DNA of 64,000 bases, from positions 1,116,001 through 1,180,000 of the forward strand of contig NZ_AP025498.1 in the NCBI RefSeq assembly GCF_024347535.1. The letters are read 5' to 3'. The notes under the pieces were generated by a model. It made no database searches and was not told the DNA's origin. It saw only the letters and a list, made by a program, of their open reading frames with translations. Position numbers and translations under genes: made by a program. The DNA is from Vibrio kanaloae. Lineage in GTDB: Bacteria > Pseudomonadota > Gammaproteobacteria > Enterobacterales > Vibrionaceae. This document shows, in pieces, positions 53,622 through 63,037 of this stretch (position 1 is its first letter; each line of letters starts with the position of its first letter).

Positions 53622-54116
53622 TTAGTTTTCTAGCCACACTTTACGGTTAGAATCTTGACCTTCTACCCAAAAGTCATGCAGCTGCTTAGCAAAGCCGATC
53701 ACATTTTGGTCATCTTCATTCACAACATCCGATATCAGCAACTCATCATCTTTTTCTGTAACGATGGCACTCGCTACAACATCACCTTTTTGAGTGCCTA
53801 CATATAATTCATGTTCATCCGATAACATTATCTGGCTCAAAAACTCTACGATATTGGCCCTATCCGCTTTATCTGAGTAAGCACTCGCTTGGTTAAGTGA
53901 GAATAGTACCGTCAACTTATGGAAGTCGACTTTATGCAGTTCATCTATTTCAGTGGGAGTTTGGTGTTGCGGGAGGAGTTGATAAGTTCTTTGGGATAGT
54001 TGTTTTTTATAGATCTCTCGACCTAGAAGACTTTCCTTTGCGGGGTACGCTATGTCGAGCTGACCAAATAGCCATTGATTTTTATTATGTGCAATTTCAG
54101 GTATTTCATTATTCAT
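53622..54116 (-). CDS. Unknown 164-aa protein
   Basis: Not recognised. Soluble and acidic, with an alternating segment ELYVGTQKGDVVASAIVTEKDD near residue 105 that would fit the central strands of a GNAT-like fold, but no acetyl-CoA motif is evident. The start at 54116 (MNNEIPEIAHN) is preferred to an upstream TTG. Confidence 0.6.
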   Translation of the reverse strand: MNNEIPEIAHNKNQWLFGQLDIAYPAKESLLGREIYKKQLSQRTYQLLPQHQTPTEIDELHKVDFHKLTVLFSLNQASAYSDKADRANIVEFLSQIMLSDEHELYVGTQKGDVVASAIVTEKDDELLISDVVNEDDQNVIGFAKQLHDFWVEGQDSNRKVWLEN

Positions 54117-54364
54117 TCTTTTAGTACCTACGGTTAGTATCCCCAAATATCACAATTATTTGGAAGGCATATGATCGGTTGAAGTGCCGAGCTACAAACA
54201 GAGAGCATACAGAGCATGAACATGGCCAACAAGTAGTTTAAATGCTTGTTAGTTTTCATTATCCAACAACATCCTTTAAGAAGTTAGCGAAAAGCTCTAC
54301 ACTAATATGCGAACTTTCAATAATCTTCATACTAAACAGAACTATACAAACCAAAGGACTTCTT

Positions 54365-54841
54365 ATGAAAAAAGCCTTAATAGCAGTAGGTATCCTCTTT
54401 ATGTTAGCCGGCTGTTCAGACAACGAGGTTGGTGACGTCTCTTTGGGCTTCTTCACTCTCAAGGACATAAAAATGTCATCTTTGGATGATGATAAAATTC
54501 CAGGCGTGACGTGTCATATAGCTTCAGTTGAGGCAAATCTTAGCCTTTCGGACCCAAGTGACAGCTCTATTTCTTGTCGTCAAACCGGTGAAATCACACC
54601 AGAAATGATTGCTAAAATAGACAAGAGTAAATCTGGTGAAGTGGTCTTTAAACAATCAAAAAGCATCTTCTTTAAGACCATGAAGGTTCGTCGTATCTAC
54701 GACGCGGCGAATCAATCACTGCTCTACTTGTCTTACACAACCAAAGAAACAGAAGGCAGTTTTAAACACAGCCTTTCAACTGTTCCACTATTAGGTACAA
54801 AAGCTTACGTTGAACCGTCAACGTTAATACCAACAGAATAG
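54365..54841 (+). CDS. creA: CreA-family lipoprotein
   Basis: 158-aa secreted protein related to E. coli CreA: VTCHIASVEANL, SSISCRQTGEI with two Cys, SGEVVFKQSKSIFFKTMKVRRIYDA and a tail FKHSLSTVPL. Unlike E. coli CreA the signal peptide ends in a lipobox (MLAGCSD), so it should be a lipoprotein. Function is not known. AAAGGA six bases before ATG 54365 sets the start. Confidence 0.82.
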   Translation: MKKALIAVGILFMLAGCSDNEVGDVSLGFFTLKDIKMSSLDDDKIPGVTCHIASVEANLSLSDPSDSSISCRQTGEITPEMIAKIDKSKSGEVVFKQSKSIFFKTMKVRRIYDAANQSLLYLSYTTKETEGSFKHSLSTVPLLGTKAYVEPSTLIPTE

Positions 54842-54849
54842 TGATACCG

Positions 54850-54880
54850 AGTCACCTGTACAATGTCTGTACAGGTGACT
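54850..54880 (+). terminator. 13-bp hairpin between creA and gsk without T run
   Basis: AGTCACCTGTACA pairs perfectly with TGTACAGGTGACT around five bases, nine bases after creA. The lack of a T run leaves open termination, RNA stability or a factor-binding site. Confidence 0.5.
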
Positions 54881-54957
54881 CTGAATGTAATAAAAATGAA
54901 AGAAACAGAAGAAAAACGTGATATCATGCGGCAAAATTTTTTCACTGTATTTTTCAT

Positions 54958-56262
54958 ATGAAGTTTCCTGGACAGCGTAAATCTAAGCACTACTTTCCAA
55001 CTCACGCACGTGATCCGTTGGTCAACCAAATTCAACAAACACCTAAACTACACCGCGCAACCATTGTTGGTGTTGGCCAGACTATTGTTGATATCGAAGC
55101 CCGTGTTGACGACGCGTTCCTAGAAAAATATGAACTGAGTAAAGGCCACTCTCTTGTATTGGAAGAAAGTAAAGCCGATGCGCTGTATGAGGAGCTCGTT
55201 GAATCTGGTTTGATCACGCATCAATACCCTGGCGATACTATCGGCAATACACTGCACAACTATTCCGTTCTAGCAGACAGTAAATCAGTACTGCTTGGTG
55301 TAATGTCTAAGAAAATTGAAGTTGGCTCATTTGGTTACCGTTACCTTTGTCGTACCTCTTCACGTATGAACTTAAACCACCTACAAACTGTTGATGGTCC
55401 AATTGGTCGTTGTTACACGCTCATTACCGAAGATGGCGAGCGTACGTTTGCGATCAACGAAGGGCATATGAACCAGTTGCTTCCTGAAAGTATTCCTGAA
55501 CAAATTTTCGAAAAAGCCTCTGCATTAGTTGTCTCTTCATACCTAATGCGTGGTAACCCTGACGATCCAATGCCAAAAGCCGTACAAAAAGCGATCGAAT
55601 ACACGAAAGCGCACAATGTGCCTGTTGTACTAACGCTTGGCACTAAATACGTGATCGAAGGCAACGCTGAATGGTGGCAAGAATACCTCAAAGAAAACGT
55701 AACGATCGTCGCGATGAATGAAGATGAAGGTGAAGCGTTAACTGGTGAGAAAGATCCGCTGCTGGCTGCCAACAAAGCACTTGAGTGGGTGGACTTAGTT
55801 CTATGTACAGCAGGTCCTATCGGCTTATACATGGCAGGCTATACAGACGAGTTAGCGAAGCGCGAAACAACGTTTCCATTACTTCCAGGAAATATTCCAG
55901 AATTCAACAAGTATGAATTCAGCCGTTCGATGCGTAAGCAAGACTGTAAACAACCAGTAAAAGTGTACTCTCACATCGGTCCTTACCTTGGTGGCCCCCT
56001 TGAGATTAAGAACACAAATGGCGCTGGTGATGGCGCGCTTTCTGCCCTGTTACACGACATGGCAGCTAATAGCTACCACCATGTTAACGTACCGAATTCA
56101 GAGAAACACGAGTACACTTGTCTTACGTACTCGTCACTGTCTCAAATTTGTAAGTACGCAAACCGTGTCAGCTACGAAGTGTTAACTCAGCACTCTCCGC
56201 GTCTTTCTCGTGCATTACCTGAGCGCGAAGATAGCTTAGAAGAAACATACTGGGATCGTTAA
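54958..56262 (+). CDS. gsk: Inosine-guanosine kinase
   Basis: 434-aa purine nucleoside kinase of the PfkB ribokinase family for salvage of inosine and guanosine to IMP and GMP. The PfkB signature 2 NTNGAGDGALSALLHD with its catalytic Asp is near residue 350, and the first signature region GGxG-like GDTIGNTLHNYSVLAD near residue 92 binds the nucleoside. Length matches E. coli Gsk (434 aa). Confidence 0.92.
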   Translation: MKFPGQRKSKHYFPTHARDPLVNQIQQTPKLHRATIVGVGQTIVDIEARVDDAFLEKYELSKGHSLVLEESKADALYEELVESGLITHQYPGDTIGNTLHNYSVLADSKSVLLGVMSKKIEVGSFGYRYLCRTSSRMNLNHLQTVDGPIGRCYTLITEDGERTFAINEGHMNQLLPESIPEQIFEKASALVVSSYLMRGNPDDPMPKAVQKAIEYTKAHNVPVVLTLGTKYVIEGNAEWWQEYLKENVTIVAMNEDEGEALTGEKDPLLAANKALEWVDLVLCTAGPIGLYMAGYTDELAKRETTFPLLPGNIPEFNKYEFSRSMRKQDCKQPVKVYSHIGPYLGGPLEIKNTNGAGDGALSALLHDMAANSYHHVNVPNSEKHEYTCLTYSSLSQICKYANRVSYEVLTQHSPRLSRALPEREDSLEETYWDR

Positions 56263-56322
56263 TCTGGCCATAGCCAGTCGGCTAATTGGTTTGATGAACC
56301 AAATCCAGATCATCCATTCCTC

Positions 56323-56352
56323 AAAAAGAGTTGCTATAGGCAGCTCTTTTTG
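56323..56352 (+). terminator. Terminator of gsk
   Basis: AAAAAGAG and TGC pair with GCA and CTCTTTTT around a short loop. Confidence 0.75.
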
Positions 56353-56556
56353 TATTAATCATCAATATAAACGTGATGAAATGCGACCACTTCAATATTT
56401 TGCTCGTTTAAGAATTGATCCTGCGCAATAACTCTTTAGATCTATCATCTTCCAGCACATAATTCGTGTGGTTGCCTTTACTTGGCCGATTTATACAGTA
56501 ATATCGCCAGGCAACCGTTTACGTACTACCTTTCGGTTCTGATATAAGGATCAAAC

Positions 56557-58305
56557 ATGCTGCCTGATATTGATATTTGTCGCACAACTCCCCTTAAAAA
56601 CATCAGTGATATTGCTGAACAAGCAGGCCTACAACATAACGAACACCAGCCATTGGGCTTATATAAGTCTAAAGTGTCTTTAACACTGTTGGAGCGTCTA
56701 GCAGATCAACCTGATGGCAAACTAGTTATCGTGACCGCTATCACTCCAACTCCTCTCGGTGAAGGCAAAACCGTTACCACAGTTGGGCTAGCGCAAGGCC
56801 TAGTTAAGATTAATCACTCAGCGATGGCTTGCATTCGTCAACCTTCAATGGGGCCGGTATTTGGCGTGAAAGGTGGCGCAGCTGGCGGTGGGTACTCTCA
56901 GGTTGCCCCTATGGAGCAGTTAAACCTTCACCTAACAGGTGACATTCACGCGGTGACTGCAGCTCATAATCTCGCCTCTGCCGCAATTGACGCACGTTTG
57001 TATCATGAACAGCGCGAAGGTTTAGAAGCATTTGAAGCACGATCTGGCTTAAAAGCGCTGGATATCGACCCAAACAGAATAGTATGGCGACGTGTACTCG
57101 ACCATAATGACCGTGCACTTCGCATGATCACGGTAGGTAAAAACGAAACGGGCAAAACCATCAATGGTTACGAACGCGAAGATGGATTTGATATATCAGC
57201 CGCTTCAGAGCTGATGGCCATTCTTGCACTTGCTAATGACCTTCAAGACTTACGAAAACGTATCGGTCGTATCGTACTCGCCTATAACCATCAAGGTATG
57301 CCATTAACCGCAGATGACTTCAACGTTGCAGGGGCTATGACAGTAACAATGAAGGATTCTATTGAGCCGACACTAATGCAAACCCTTGAAGGTGTCCCTA
57401 CCTTAATTCATGCGGGGCCATTTGCGAACATCGCCCATGGTAACTCTTCAATTATTGCCGACAAGATAGCCTTAAAGCTCAGTGACTTTGTTGTAACAGA
57501 AGGTGGATTTGGCTCAGACATGGGTTTTGAAAAAGCGTGCAATATAAAAGTAAAAGCCTCAAACAAGAAGCCCGATTGCGCAGTAATTGTAGCAACTTTA
57601 CGTGGATTAAAAGCTAACTCCGGCTTATACGGTTTGGAGCTAGGTACAGCCCTACCAGACTCGATCTTGAATGAAAACCAAGATGCACTCATTGCAGGAT
57701 TTGATAACCTTAAATGGCATATCAACAACGTCAAGCAATACCAAGTGCCTACAGTTGTTGCGATTAACCGATTCCCACAAGACTCAACTCAAGAACTAGA
57801 TGCTTTGAAACAGATGATCACCGACTTCGACCCAAACGTTAGCGTTGAAGTGAGCGAAGCATTTGGTCGAGGTGGCGAAGGGGCGAATCAATTGGCTCAC
57901 GCCGTAGTAAAAGCTTGCCAAAAAGAGAGTGAATTTAAGCCTTTGTATCACTCAGAACAAAGCCTAGAAGAAAAGCTAATGGCAGTCGCTGAAGTTGGCT
58001 ATGGCGCGGCAAGTATCACACTATCACCACTTGCTAAGCAACAGCTCGAAGAGTTCAACAAACATGGTTATAGCGGTCTATCCGTTTGTTTGGCAAAAAC
58101 CCCCTTGTCTATCTCTACTGAAACACACATAAAAGGCGCGCCAACTCAATTTGATGTGCCCATTAGAGAACTCAAACTGTGTGCAGGTGCTGGTTACGTT
58201 TACGCGTTATGCGGCAATGTAATGACAATGCCCGGCTTACCAGATAGACCTGCATTTATGTCGTTAGACATTGATGACGAAGGGAGCATCATTGGTTTAA
58301 ATTAG
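56557..58305 (+). CDS. fhs: Formate-tetrahydrofolate ligase
   Basis: 582-aa enzyme that joins formate to tetrahydrofolate with ATP, giving 10-formyl-THF for one-carbon metabolism. The P-loop TPLGEGKT (about 66-73), [23 protein letters not shown] and the [12 protein letters not shown] region are all conserved. Family length is about 555-580 aa. In this window fhs, gcvT and focA all touch formate or one-carbon flow. AAGGAT precedes the ATG. Confidence 0.93.
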   Translation: MLPDIDICRTTPLKNISDIAEQAGLQHNEHQPLGLYKSKVSLTLLERLADQPDGKLVIVTAITPTPLGEGKTVTTVGLAQGLVKINHSAMACIRQPSMGPVFGVKGGAAGGGYSQVAPMEQLNLHLTGDIHAVTAAHNLASAAIDARLYHEQREGLEAFEARSGLKALDIDPNRIVWRRVLDHNDRALRMITVGKNETGKTINGYEREDGFDISAASELMAILALANDLQDLRKRIGRIVLAYNHQGMPLTADDFNVAGAMTVTMKDSIEPTLMQTLEGVPTLIHAGPFANIAHGNSSIIADKIALKLSDFVVTEGGFGSDMGFEKACNIKVKASNKKPDCAVIVATLRGLKANSGLYGLELGTALPDSILNENQDALIAGFDNLKWHINNVKQYQVPTVVAINRFPQDSTQELDALKQMITDFDPNVSVEVSEAFGRGGEGANQLAHAVVKACQKESEFKPLYHSEQSLEEKLMAVAEVGYGAASITLSPLAKQQLEEFNKHGYSGLSVCLAKTPLSISTETHIKGAPTQFDVPIRELKLCAGAGYVYALCGNVMTMPGLPDRPAFMSLDIDDEGSIIGLN

Positions 58306-58348
58306 TGATTACAGAGCCTTAGTAAATAGAATAAAAACACGAACAAAG

Positions 58349-58391
58349 GTCCTGCTCATGCTCCTTCGAGTATTACTGGCATCAGCAGGAC
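58349..58391 (+). terminator. Long hairpin after fhs, possible terminator
   Basis: GTCCTGCT and ATGC pair with GCAT and AGCAGGAC, 12 base pairs with one C-C mismatch and a 17-base loop, 44 bases after fhs. No T run follows. Confidence 0.45.
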
Positions 58392-58563
58392 TCAATTTAA
58401 CGATGACTTGTTGTTACTTATATGGCTTAATTAACAGTCTCAAAGCAAAAAGTTGCACTAAAACCGCAGTAATATGCAATTATTGCTTAAAGTTCTGGGT
58501 CAAGATCACATTAAAAGCCCTATAAAATATATAGTATTGCACCGGATTCTTTGAGGACGGTGG

Positions 58564-60468
58564 ATGAATACAAGTATAAAAAAGCTGATCAGCCAATTTC
58601 TGTGCACTATGTTTGCCTTAGGGTTAGTACCAGCACTCTACATTAACTCTGAATTTGACAGAGTTGAAGCTCAGCACACGCTAAATATCAAACAATCCAG
58701 TCAAAACCAAATAGAATACAGCTTCCACAAGCTAGCTATTATTGTGGAACAAGTATCCAATTCAGTCCCTTCCATTGCTGATTCAAAAACGTTACTTCGC
58801 GCCATTAAAGAACCATCGATTATTCACAGAGAAGTATTGCAAGATCTTTGGATAATGTTGGCTCGTACTCAACAATATTACTCTCAGCTTCGCTACTTAG
58901 ACTTAAAAGGTAATGAGATTTTCCGTATAAACTACCGCAATAAGAAAGCGACGATAGTTCCAACTCATAAGCTTCAAAATAAATCGGATCGTGACTACTT
59001 TGAAAAGCTTAGTCGCTTAAAAATAGGTGAAGTCATTTCAAGTAGCATTGATTTAGAAGTCGAAAATGGCGAAGTCGTTCACCCATTGACTCCTACATTG
59101 CGAATTATGACCCCAGTTGCTTCAGAAGGTCGTGTTCTTGGTTATTTTATTGCAAACCTGAACATTCTAGAAATCTACGAACGCCTTCTTTATCAAATCA
59201 ACACATCTGCAGCCGTACCTGTAATACTCAATAAAACGGGACATATCATCATGGGGCCTGATCTTGAAGAATCATTTGGACACCTTCTTGAGTCACGCTC
59301 AAATAAAACTTACGCAAATCTTTACCCCGAACTTTGGCAAGCAATTCAAGACAACACTTCTTCTAGCTATTTTGACGGTAAAAATTGGTACTTCCATGCA
59401 AATATCAGCCCCAAGATAAAGCAATTTGAAGACCCAATATACATGGTTCTTCATATTAAAAATCAACAATTTAGTAGTCAATACCAAAGAGAAAACCACG
59501 CGATCATTGTGCAAGTTATTACACTCACAATACTAATCTCAATGATTTCAGCAGGCTTCGTGCTATGGAATAAAAACCACAAAAAGAACAGCATCGAAAG
59601 CCAATTAGCCAAAGTGGCAATGAATGGCATGTCGGCCTTAGTCATTACCGACAGAAATAATCGAATCATTAAAGTGAACCAGGAGTTTACTCGTGTAAGT
59701 GGCTACGATTTGGAAGATGTGAAAGGCCGCCAACCTTCTATGTTTGCCTCTGGCCGCTACAACCAGGAGTTCTACATTAAAATGTGGAGCGTAATCAAGC
59801 AAAAAGGCATGTGGGAAGGTGAAGTGGTGAATCGTCGTAAAGACGGATCGTTGATTACGGAAATACTTCGAATTCAAACCATCAAAGACTCAAAAGGTAC
59901 CATTCAATTTTATGTCGCATCATTTGTAGATATAAGTAAACACAAAGAACTTGAGAACAAACTAAGAAATTTGAGTGAGAAAGATGCATTAGCAGGCTGT
60001 TGGAACCGACGTAAGTTCGACCGTGAACTTCGCGACGAATGCTCTCGTGTAAATCGTTATCCGACCCGAGAACAGTCTTGCTTAGCTATCTTAGATATTG
60101 ACCACTTCAAACGTATTAACGATCGGTTTGGCCACGACTATGGTGATCGAGTCATTCAAACCGTCGCTCGAATATTACAAAGAGAATGTCGTGAAACCGA
60201 CTTTGTCGCTCGTATTGGTGGCGAAGAGTTTGGCGTTATTTTACCTCATACAACAACTGAAGAAGCAGAGTATGTACTTAACAGGCTAAGAATAGCTATC
60301 AGCATTGAACTCGACAACGTGACAACGGTAAGCGGAGGAATCACCAACCTCACAGATGACCCTGCACTCAATTATAAGTGCGCAGACTTAGCATTATACG
60401 AGGCAAAAGCGGCAGGTCGAAATAATGTGTGTTTGTTCCTAGACGCTGAAATGAACGAGATCGCCTAG
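58564..60468 (+). CDS. Diguanylate cyclase with periplasmic sensor, PAS and GGDEF
   Basis: 634-aa inner-membrane signalling enzyme: helix 1 at about 10-28, a large periplasmic dCACHE-like sensor to about 312, helix 2 at about 315-337, a PAS domain (about 350-460, ITDRNNRIIKVNQEFTRVSGYD) and GGDEF. The active site is GGEEF at residues 552-556, and RETD at 543-546 is the inhibitory I-site five residues upstream, so it should make c-di-GMP under feedback. Stimulus unknown. Confidence 0.9.
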   Translation: MNTSIKKLISQFLCTMFALGLVPALYINSEFDRVEAQHTLNIKQSSQNQIEYSFHKLAIIVEQVSNSVPSIADSKTLLRAIKEPSIIHREVLQDLWIMLARTQQYYSQLRYLDLKGNEIFRINYRNKKATIVPTHKLQNKSDRDYFEKLSRLKIGEVISSSIDLEVENGEVVHPLTPTLRIMTPVASEGRVLGYFIANLNILEIYERLLYQINTSAAVPVILNKTGHIIMGPDLEESFGHLLESRSNKTYANLYPELWQAIQDNTSSSYFDGKNWYFHANISPKIKQFEDPIYMVLHIKNQQFSSQYQRENHAIIVQVITLTILISMISAGFVLWNKNHKKNSIESQLAKVAMNGMSALVITDRNNRIIKVNQEFTRVSGYDLEDVKGRQPSMFASGRYNQEFYIKMWSVIKQKGMWEGEVVNRRKDGSLITEILRIQTIKDSKGTIQFYVASFVDISKHKELENKLRNLSEKDALAGCWNRRKFDRELRDECSRVNRYPTREQSCLAILDIDHFKRINDRFGHDYGDRVIQTVARILQRECRETDFVARIGGEEFGVILPHTTTEEAEYVLNRLRIAISIELDNVTTVSGGITNLTDDPALNYKCADLALYEAKAAGRNNVCLFLDAEMNEIA

Positions 60469-60503
60469 CGGAGAGAGTAATATCGTCTATACTAGGCTGT
60501 ACT

Positions 60504-61109
60504 TTAGTCTGGTGCTGGATAAAACTCTAATTGATTACCTTCCACCACTAGAATGCAATCCATGTCCGCAGCGTGCGCCGCCTGCTTACCAAGATTGGTA
60601 TCTTCAAATACAACACACTGCTTTGGCCGCAAACCCATTCCTAAACATGCATCCAAGAAAGTGTCAGGGTTTGGCTTATGATTCTTAACGTCGCTCGCTG
60701 TTACCAAAATATCAAGCTTATTCAAGATGTCCGTTTTCTCTAGCAATTGTTCAGCGCTTTTACGCTGACTGCCCGTCCCTACCGCAATTTTCTTGTCGCC
60801 TAAGTATTCTAACAACAAAGAATGGGTACAAGGGATAACGTCTCCTTTGTCTTCAATTGCCGCAAACGCAGCCATTTTAAATGTCGACACCGCGTGGGGG
60901 TCGAGTGATAAACCATACTTACTGTTCACTTCACCGGCGATCTTATAACTCGGCATACCACCTAAACTATGTAGCCAAGACGCTTCGAAATGAAATCCGA
61001 ACTGCTCTGCCGTTTTTTGCCATGCTTTGACATGAGCAGGCATTGTATCGATTAACGTACCATCCATATCAAAGATCAACCCTTCATACATCGTCAAATC
61101 TATTTTCAT
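60504..61109 (-). CDS. HAD-superfamily sugar phosphatase, YqaB-like
   Basis: 201-aa HAD subfamily IA hydrolase of the beta-phosphoglucomutase group: FDMDGTLIDT near residue 14, GTGSQRKSAEQLL as motif II and KPNPDTF and VFEDTNLG later. E. coli YqaB dephosphorylates fructose-1-phosphate and 6-phosphogluconate; its cap-domain pattern (AWQKTAEQFGF) is similar. The start at 61109 (MKIDLTMYEG) is taken rather than an upstream GTG. Confidence 0.83.
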   Translation of the reverse strand: MKIDLTMYEGLIFDMDGTLIDTMPAHVKAWQKTAEQFGFHFEASWLHSLGGMPSYKIAGEVNSKYGLSLDPHAVSTFKMAAFAAIEDKGDVIPCTHSLLLEYLGDKKIAVGTGSQRKSAEQLLEKTDILNKLDILVTASDVKNHKPNPDTFLDACLGMGLRPKQCVVFEDTNLGKQAAHAADMDCILVVEGNQLEFYPAPD

Positions 61110-61196
61110 TACTACTACCACTCTTTAAGAAAGTTACTGATACCATAACCAATATTCAGTATCATGACCGCATATTTCCGTTAACTATGGATGTTT

Positions 61197-61607
61197 ATGT
61201 TACAAATATCTAACTCTGTTTCGATTCAAGACTGGGAGATCCAGTTAACAGCGATCAGAGCACAAGGGGCTGGCGGCCAAAACGTCAATAAAGTATCAAG
61301 CGCGATACATTTACGTTTTGACATTAAGCACTCCACCCTATCTGATTTCTATAAAGAGAAACTATTAGCATACAAAGATAGCCGCATCACCAAAGAGGGT
61401 GTGATTATCATTAAGGCGCAGCAATATAGAACTCAAGAACAAAACCGAGACGATGCTTTGGTGCGTTTGAAAGAACTCATCTTAGAAGCAACAAAAGTTC
61501 AAAAAGTGAGACGAGCGACAAAACCGACAAAAGGTTCTCAAAAGAGACGTTTAGAAAGTAAAAAACAAAGAAGTACCACAAAACAACTCCGAGGAAAAAT
61601 CAGCTAA
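61197..61607 (+). CDS. arfB: Alternative ribosome rescue factor ArfB
   Basis: 136-aa peptidyl-tRNA hydrolase with the GGQ catalytic tripeptide at residues 26-28 (AIRAQGAGGQNVNK) and the basic C-terminal tail RRATKPTKGSQKRRLESKK that enters the empty mRNA channel of stalled ribosomes. Co-linear with E. coli ArfB/YaeJ. ATG 61197 matches its N-terminus; an ATG two codons earlier (61191) is possible. Confidence 0.9.
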   Translation: MLQISNSVSIQDWEIQLTAIRAQGAGGQNVNKVSSAIHLRFDIKHSTLSDFYKEKLLAYKDSRITKEGVIIIKAQQYRTQEQNRDDALVRLKELILEATKVQKVRRATKPTKGSQKRRLESKKQRSTTKQLRGKIS

Positions 61608-61712
61608 TCGTTCTATGGCACCAAAATGGGCAAAATATAAAATAGCAGTCAGACTTTATTGACTCATTGACTCAATAGCCGTTATTTAAGCTTAATTAAT
61701 AGTGACTTGCTC

Positions 61713-62774
61713 TTAACGTAATATTGCTCTTCTTGCGCCACCAAGTAATATCAACACACCAAGCAAACCAAACGATACGCTACCACCACTGCTACCAGAA
61801 CCAGATGAATTTAGCGCATTCACATAAGCCGTTCGTTTGGCGTCAGTAGCAACAAACTTAGCAGTTTCGTTACCAGCAATAACACTGTCGATCCAAACTT
61901 TGTAGTCTAATATTTCCGTAAATACAGACGTTACAGCAGAGCTGCCACCACATGTTTCAGGTCCAAAACTGGTAATACCTACCTGTCTATAATCAGTACC
62001 ATCTTTCCAGTAAACAGGACCACCAGAATCCCCCTGGCAAGTACCGCCGTATAACTTAGTGAAGGTACTATAGTTACCAACAAAACAAATTTGATTACTC
62101 GTCAGTGCTGAACCACCATTGAATACTTTTGCACATGTAGGGTTATCTACATAATTTAATGGCGCTCTCTGTAATATCGTTGTGCCATCAAAGCCTGAAC
62201 GTGTATCACCATGCCCAACAGCAACAAAGTTATTAACACCAACACGGTAACTCTCATCGAAAGGACGCTTAACCACATCGTTAACTGAATCGATGTTCAG
62301 TGCGCTTTCTAGCTTGAGAACAGCAACATCATTACGTAATAGATCGCTCAACGCATTTGAATAGTCACTGCGATAGTAAACTTCTGAAACTCGTGCTTTT
62401 TGAATGTTACCGTTAGGGAATTGGGAAGTGTCTTCCAGTTGAGGGACAACTGAAGTAAACAGCTGCCCTTCTTCATCACCGTAAATACAGTGCGCAGCGG
62501 TTAAAATATGCGTTGGATTTAAAATTGTCGCACCACAATAAGGGCCTGTTGAATAGACGCCATCGTAATCGATACGGTCAATGAACAAGCTCGCCATTGA
62601 AGAAAATTCACTGACTGAAGCGTCACTACCATTCACAATATAAGGTGTCACCCCTACGTCAGCAGTCATTTCGACCGTGCTTTCTACTGCCATAACATTT
62701 GATGTATAGATTAATGGCGCTAAGAGCCCTAAAACGGCTTTACGAATCGGACTAACTGGATGGATCTCATTCAT
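61713..62774 (-). CDS. Secreted trypsin-like serine protease with GlyGly-CTERM anchor
   Basis: 353-aa S1 protease. Signal peptide at about 1-30; catalytic triad His95 (LTAAHC), Asp149 (NDVAVLKL) and Ser250 (GDSGGP), with Cys pairs typical of trypsin. The C-terminal 25 residues, SSGGSVSFGLLGVLILLGGARR, form a GlyGly-CTERM domain (glycine-rich motif, hydrophobic helix, basic tail) that rhombosortase cleaves for lipid-linked surface display after type II secretion, as for V. cholerae VesB. AAGGAG precedes the ATG. Confidence 0.9.
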   Translation of the reverse strand: MNEIHPVSPIRKAVLGLLAPLIYTSNVMAVESTVEMTADVGVTPYIVNGSDASVSEFSSMASLFIDRIDYDGVYSTGPYCGATILNPTHILTAAHCIYGDEEGQLFTSVVPQLEDTSQFPNGNIQKARVSEVYYRSDYSNALSDLLRNDVAVLKLESALNIDSVNDVVKRPFDESYRVGVNNFVAVGHGDTRSGFDGTTILQRAPLNYVDNPTCAKVFNGGSALTSNQICFVGNYSTFTKLYGGTCQGDSGGPVYWKDGTDYRQVGITSFGPETCGGSSAVTSVFTEILDYKVWIDSVIAGNETAKFVATDAKRTAYVNALNSSGSGSSGGSVSFGLLGVLILLGGARRAILR

Positions 62775-62951
62775 AGGTAACTCCTTGCAACCCCTACTAC
62801 TTATTGAATAATGAAAGATTCGCTACCATAGCATGTCATAACTAACAGTATAGTGAATATTCTCAACTGTAATGACATACTTATTATTTTATAAGCCAAT
62901 TTAAAATGACGAGACTTAAGCGTAGCAATTCAAACTAAATACGCTCTAAAA

Positions 62952-63006
62952 AACAAAAAAGCCCACTGTTATACTTCTCAATACAGAAAAGAAAACAATA
63001 GGCTTT
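62952..63006 (-). terminator. Terminator of gcvT
   Basis: AAAGCCCACTGTT pairs with AACAATAGGCTTT, with two G-T pairs, around a 23-base loop; on the minus strand it is followed by T6. Confidence 0.75.
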
Positions 63007-63037
63007 CGTTAAACTTGGTGTTTGCTCTTAAAAGAGA

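Noticed and set aside
58358..58525. A 55-codon ORF (MLLRVLLASAG...) between fhs and the cyclase gene
   Set aside because: It has several Cys but overlaps the long hairpin, lacks a well-spaced ribosome binding site, and codon use looks random.
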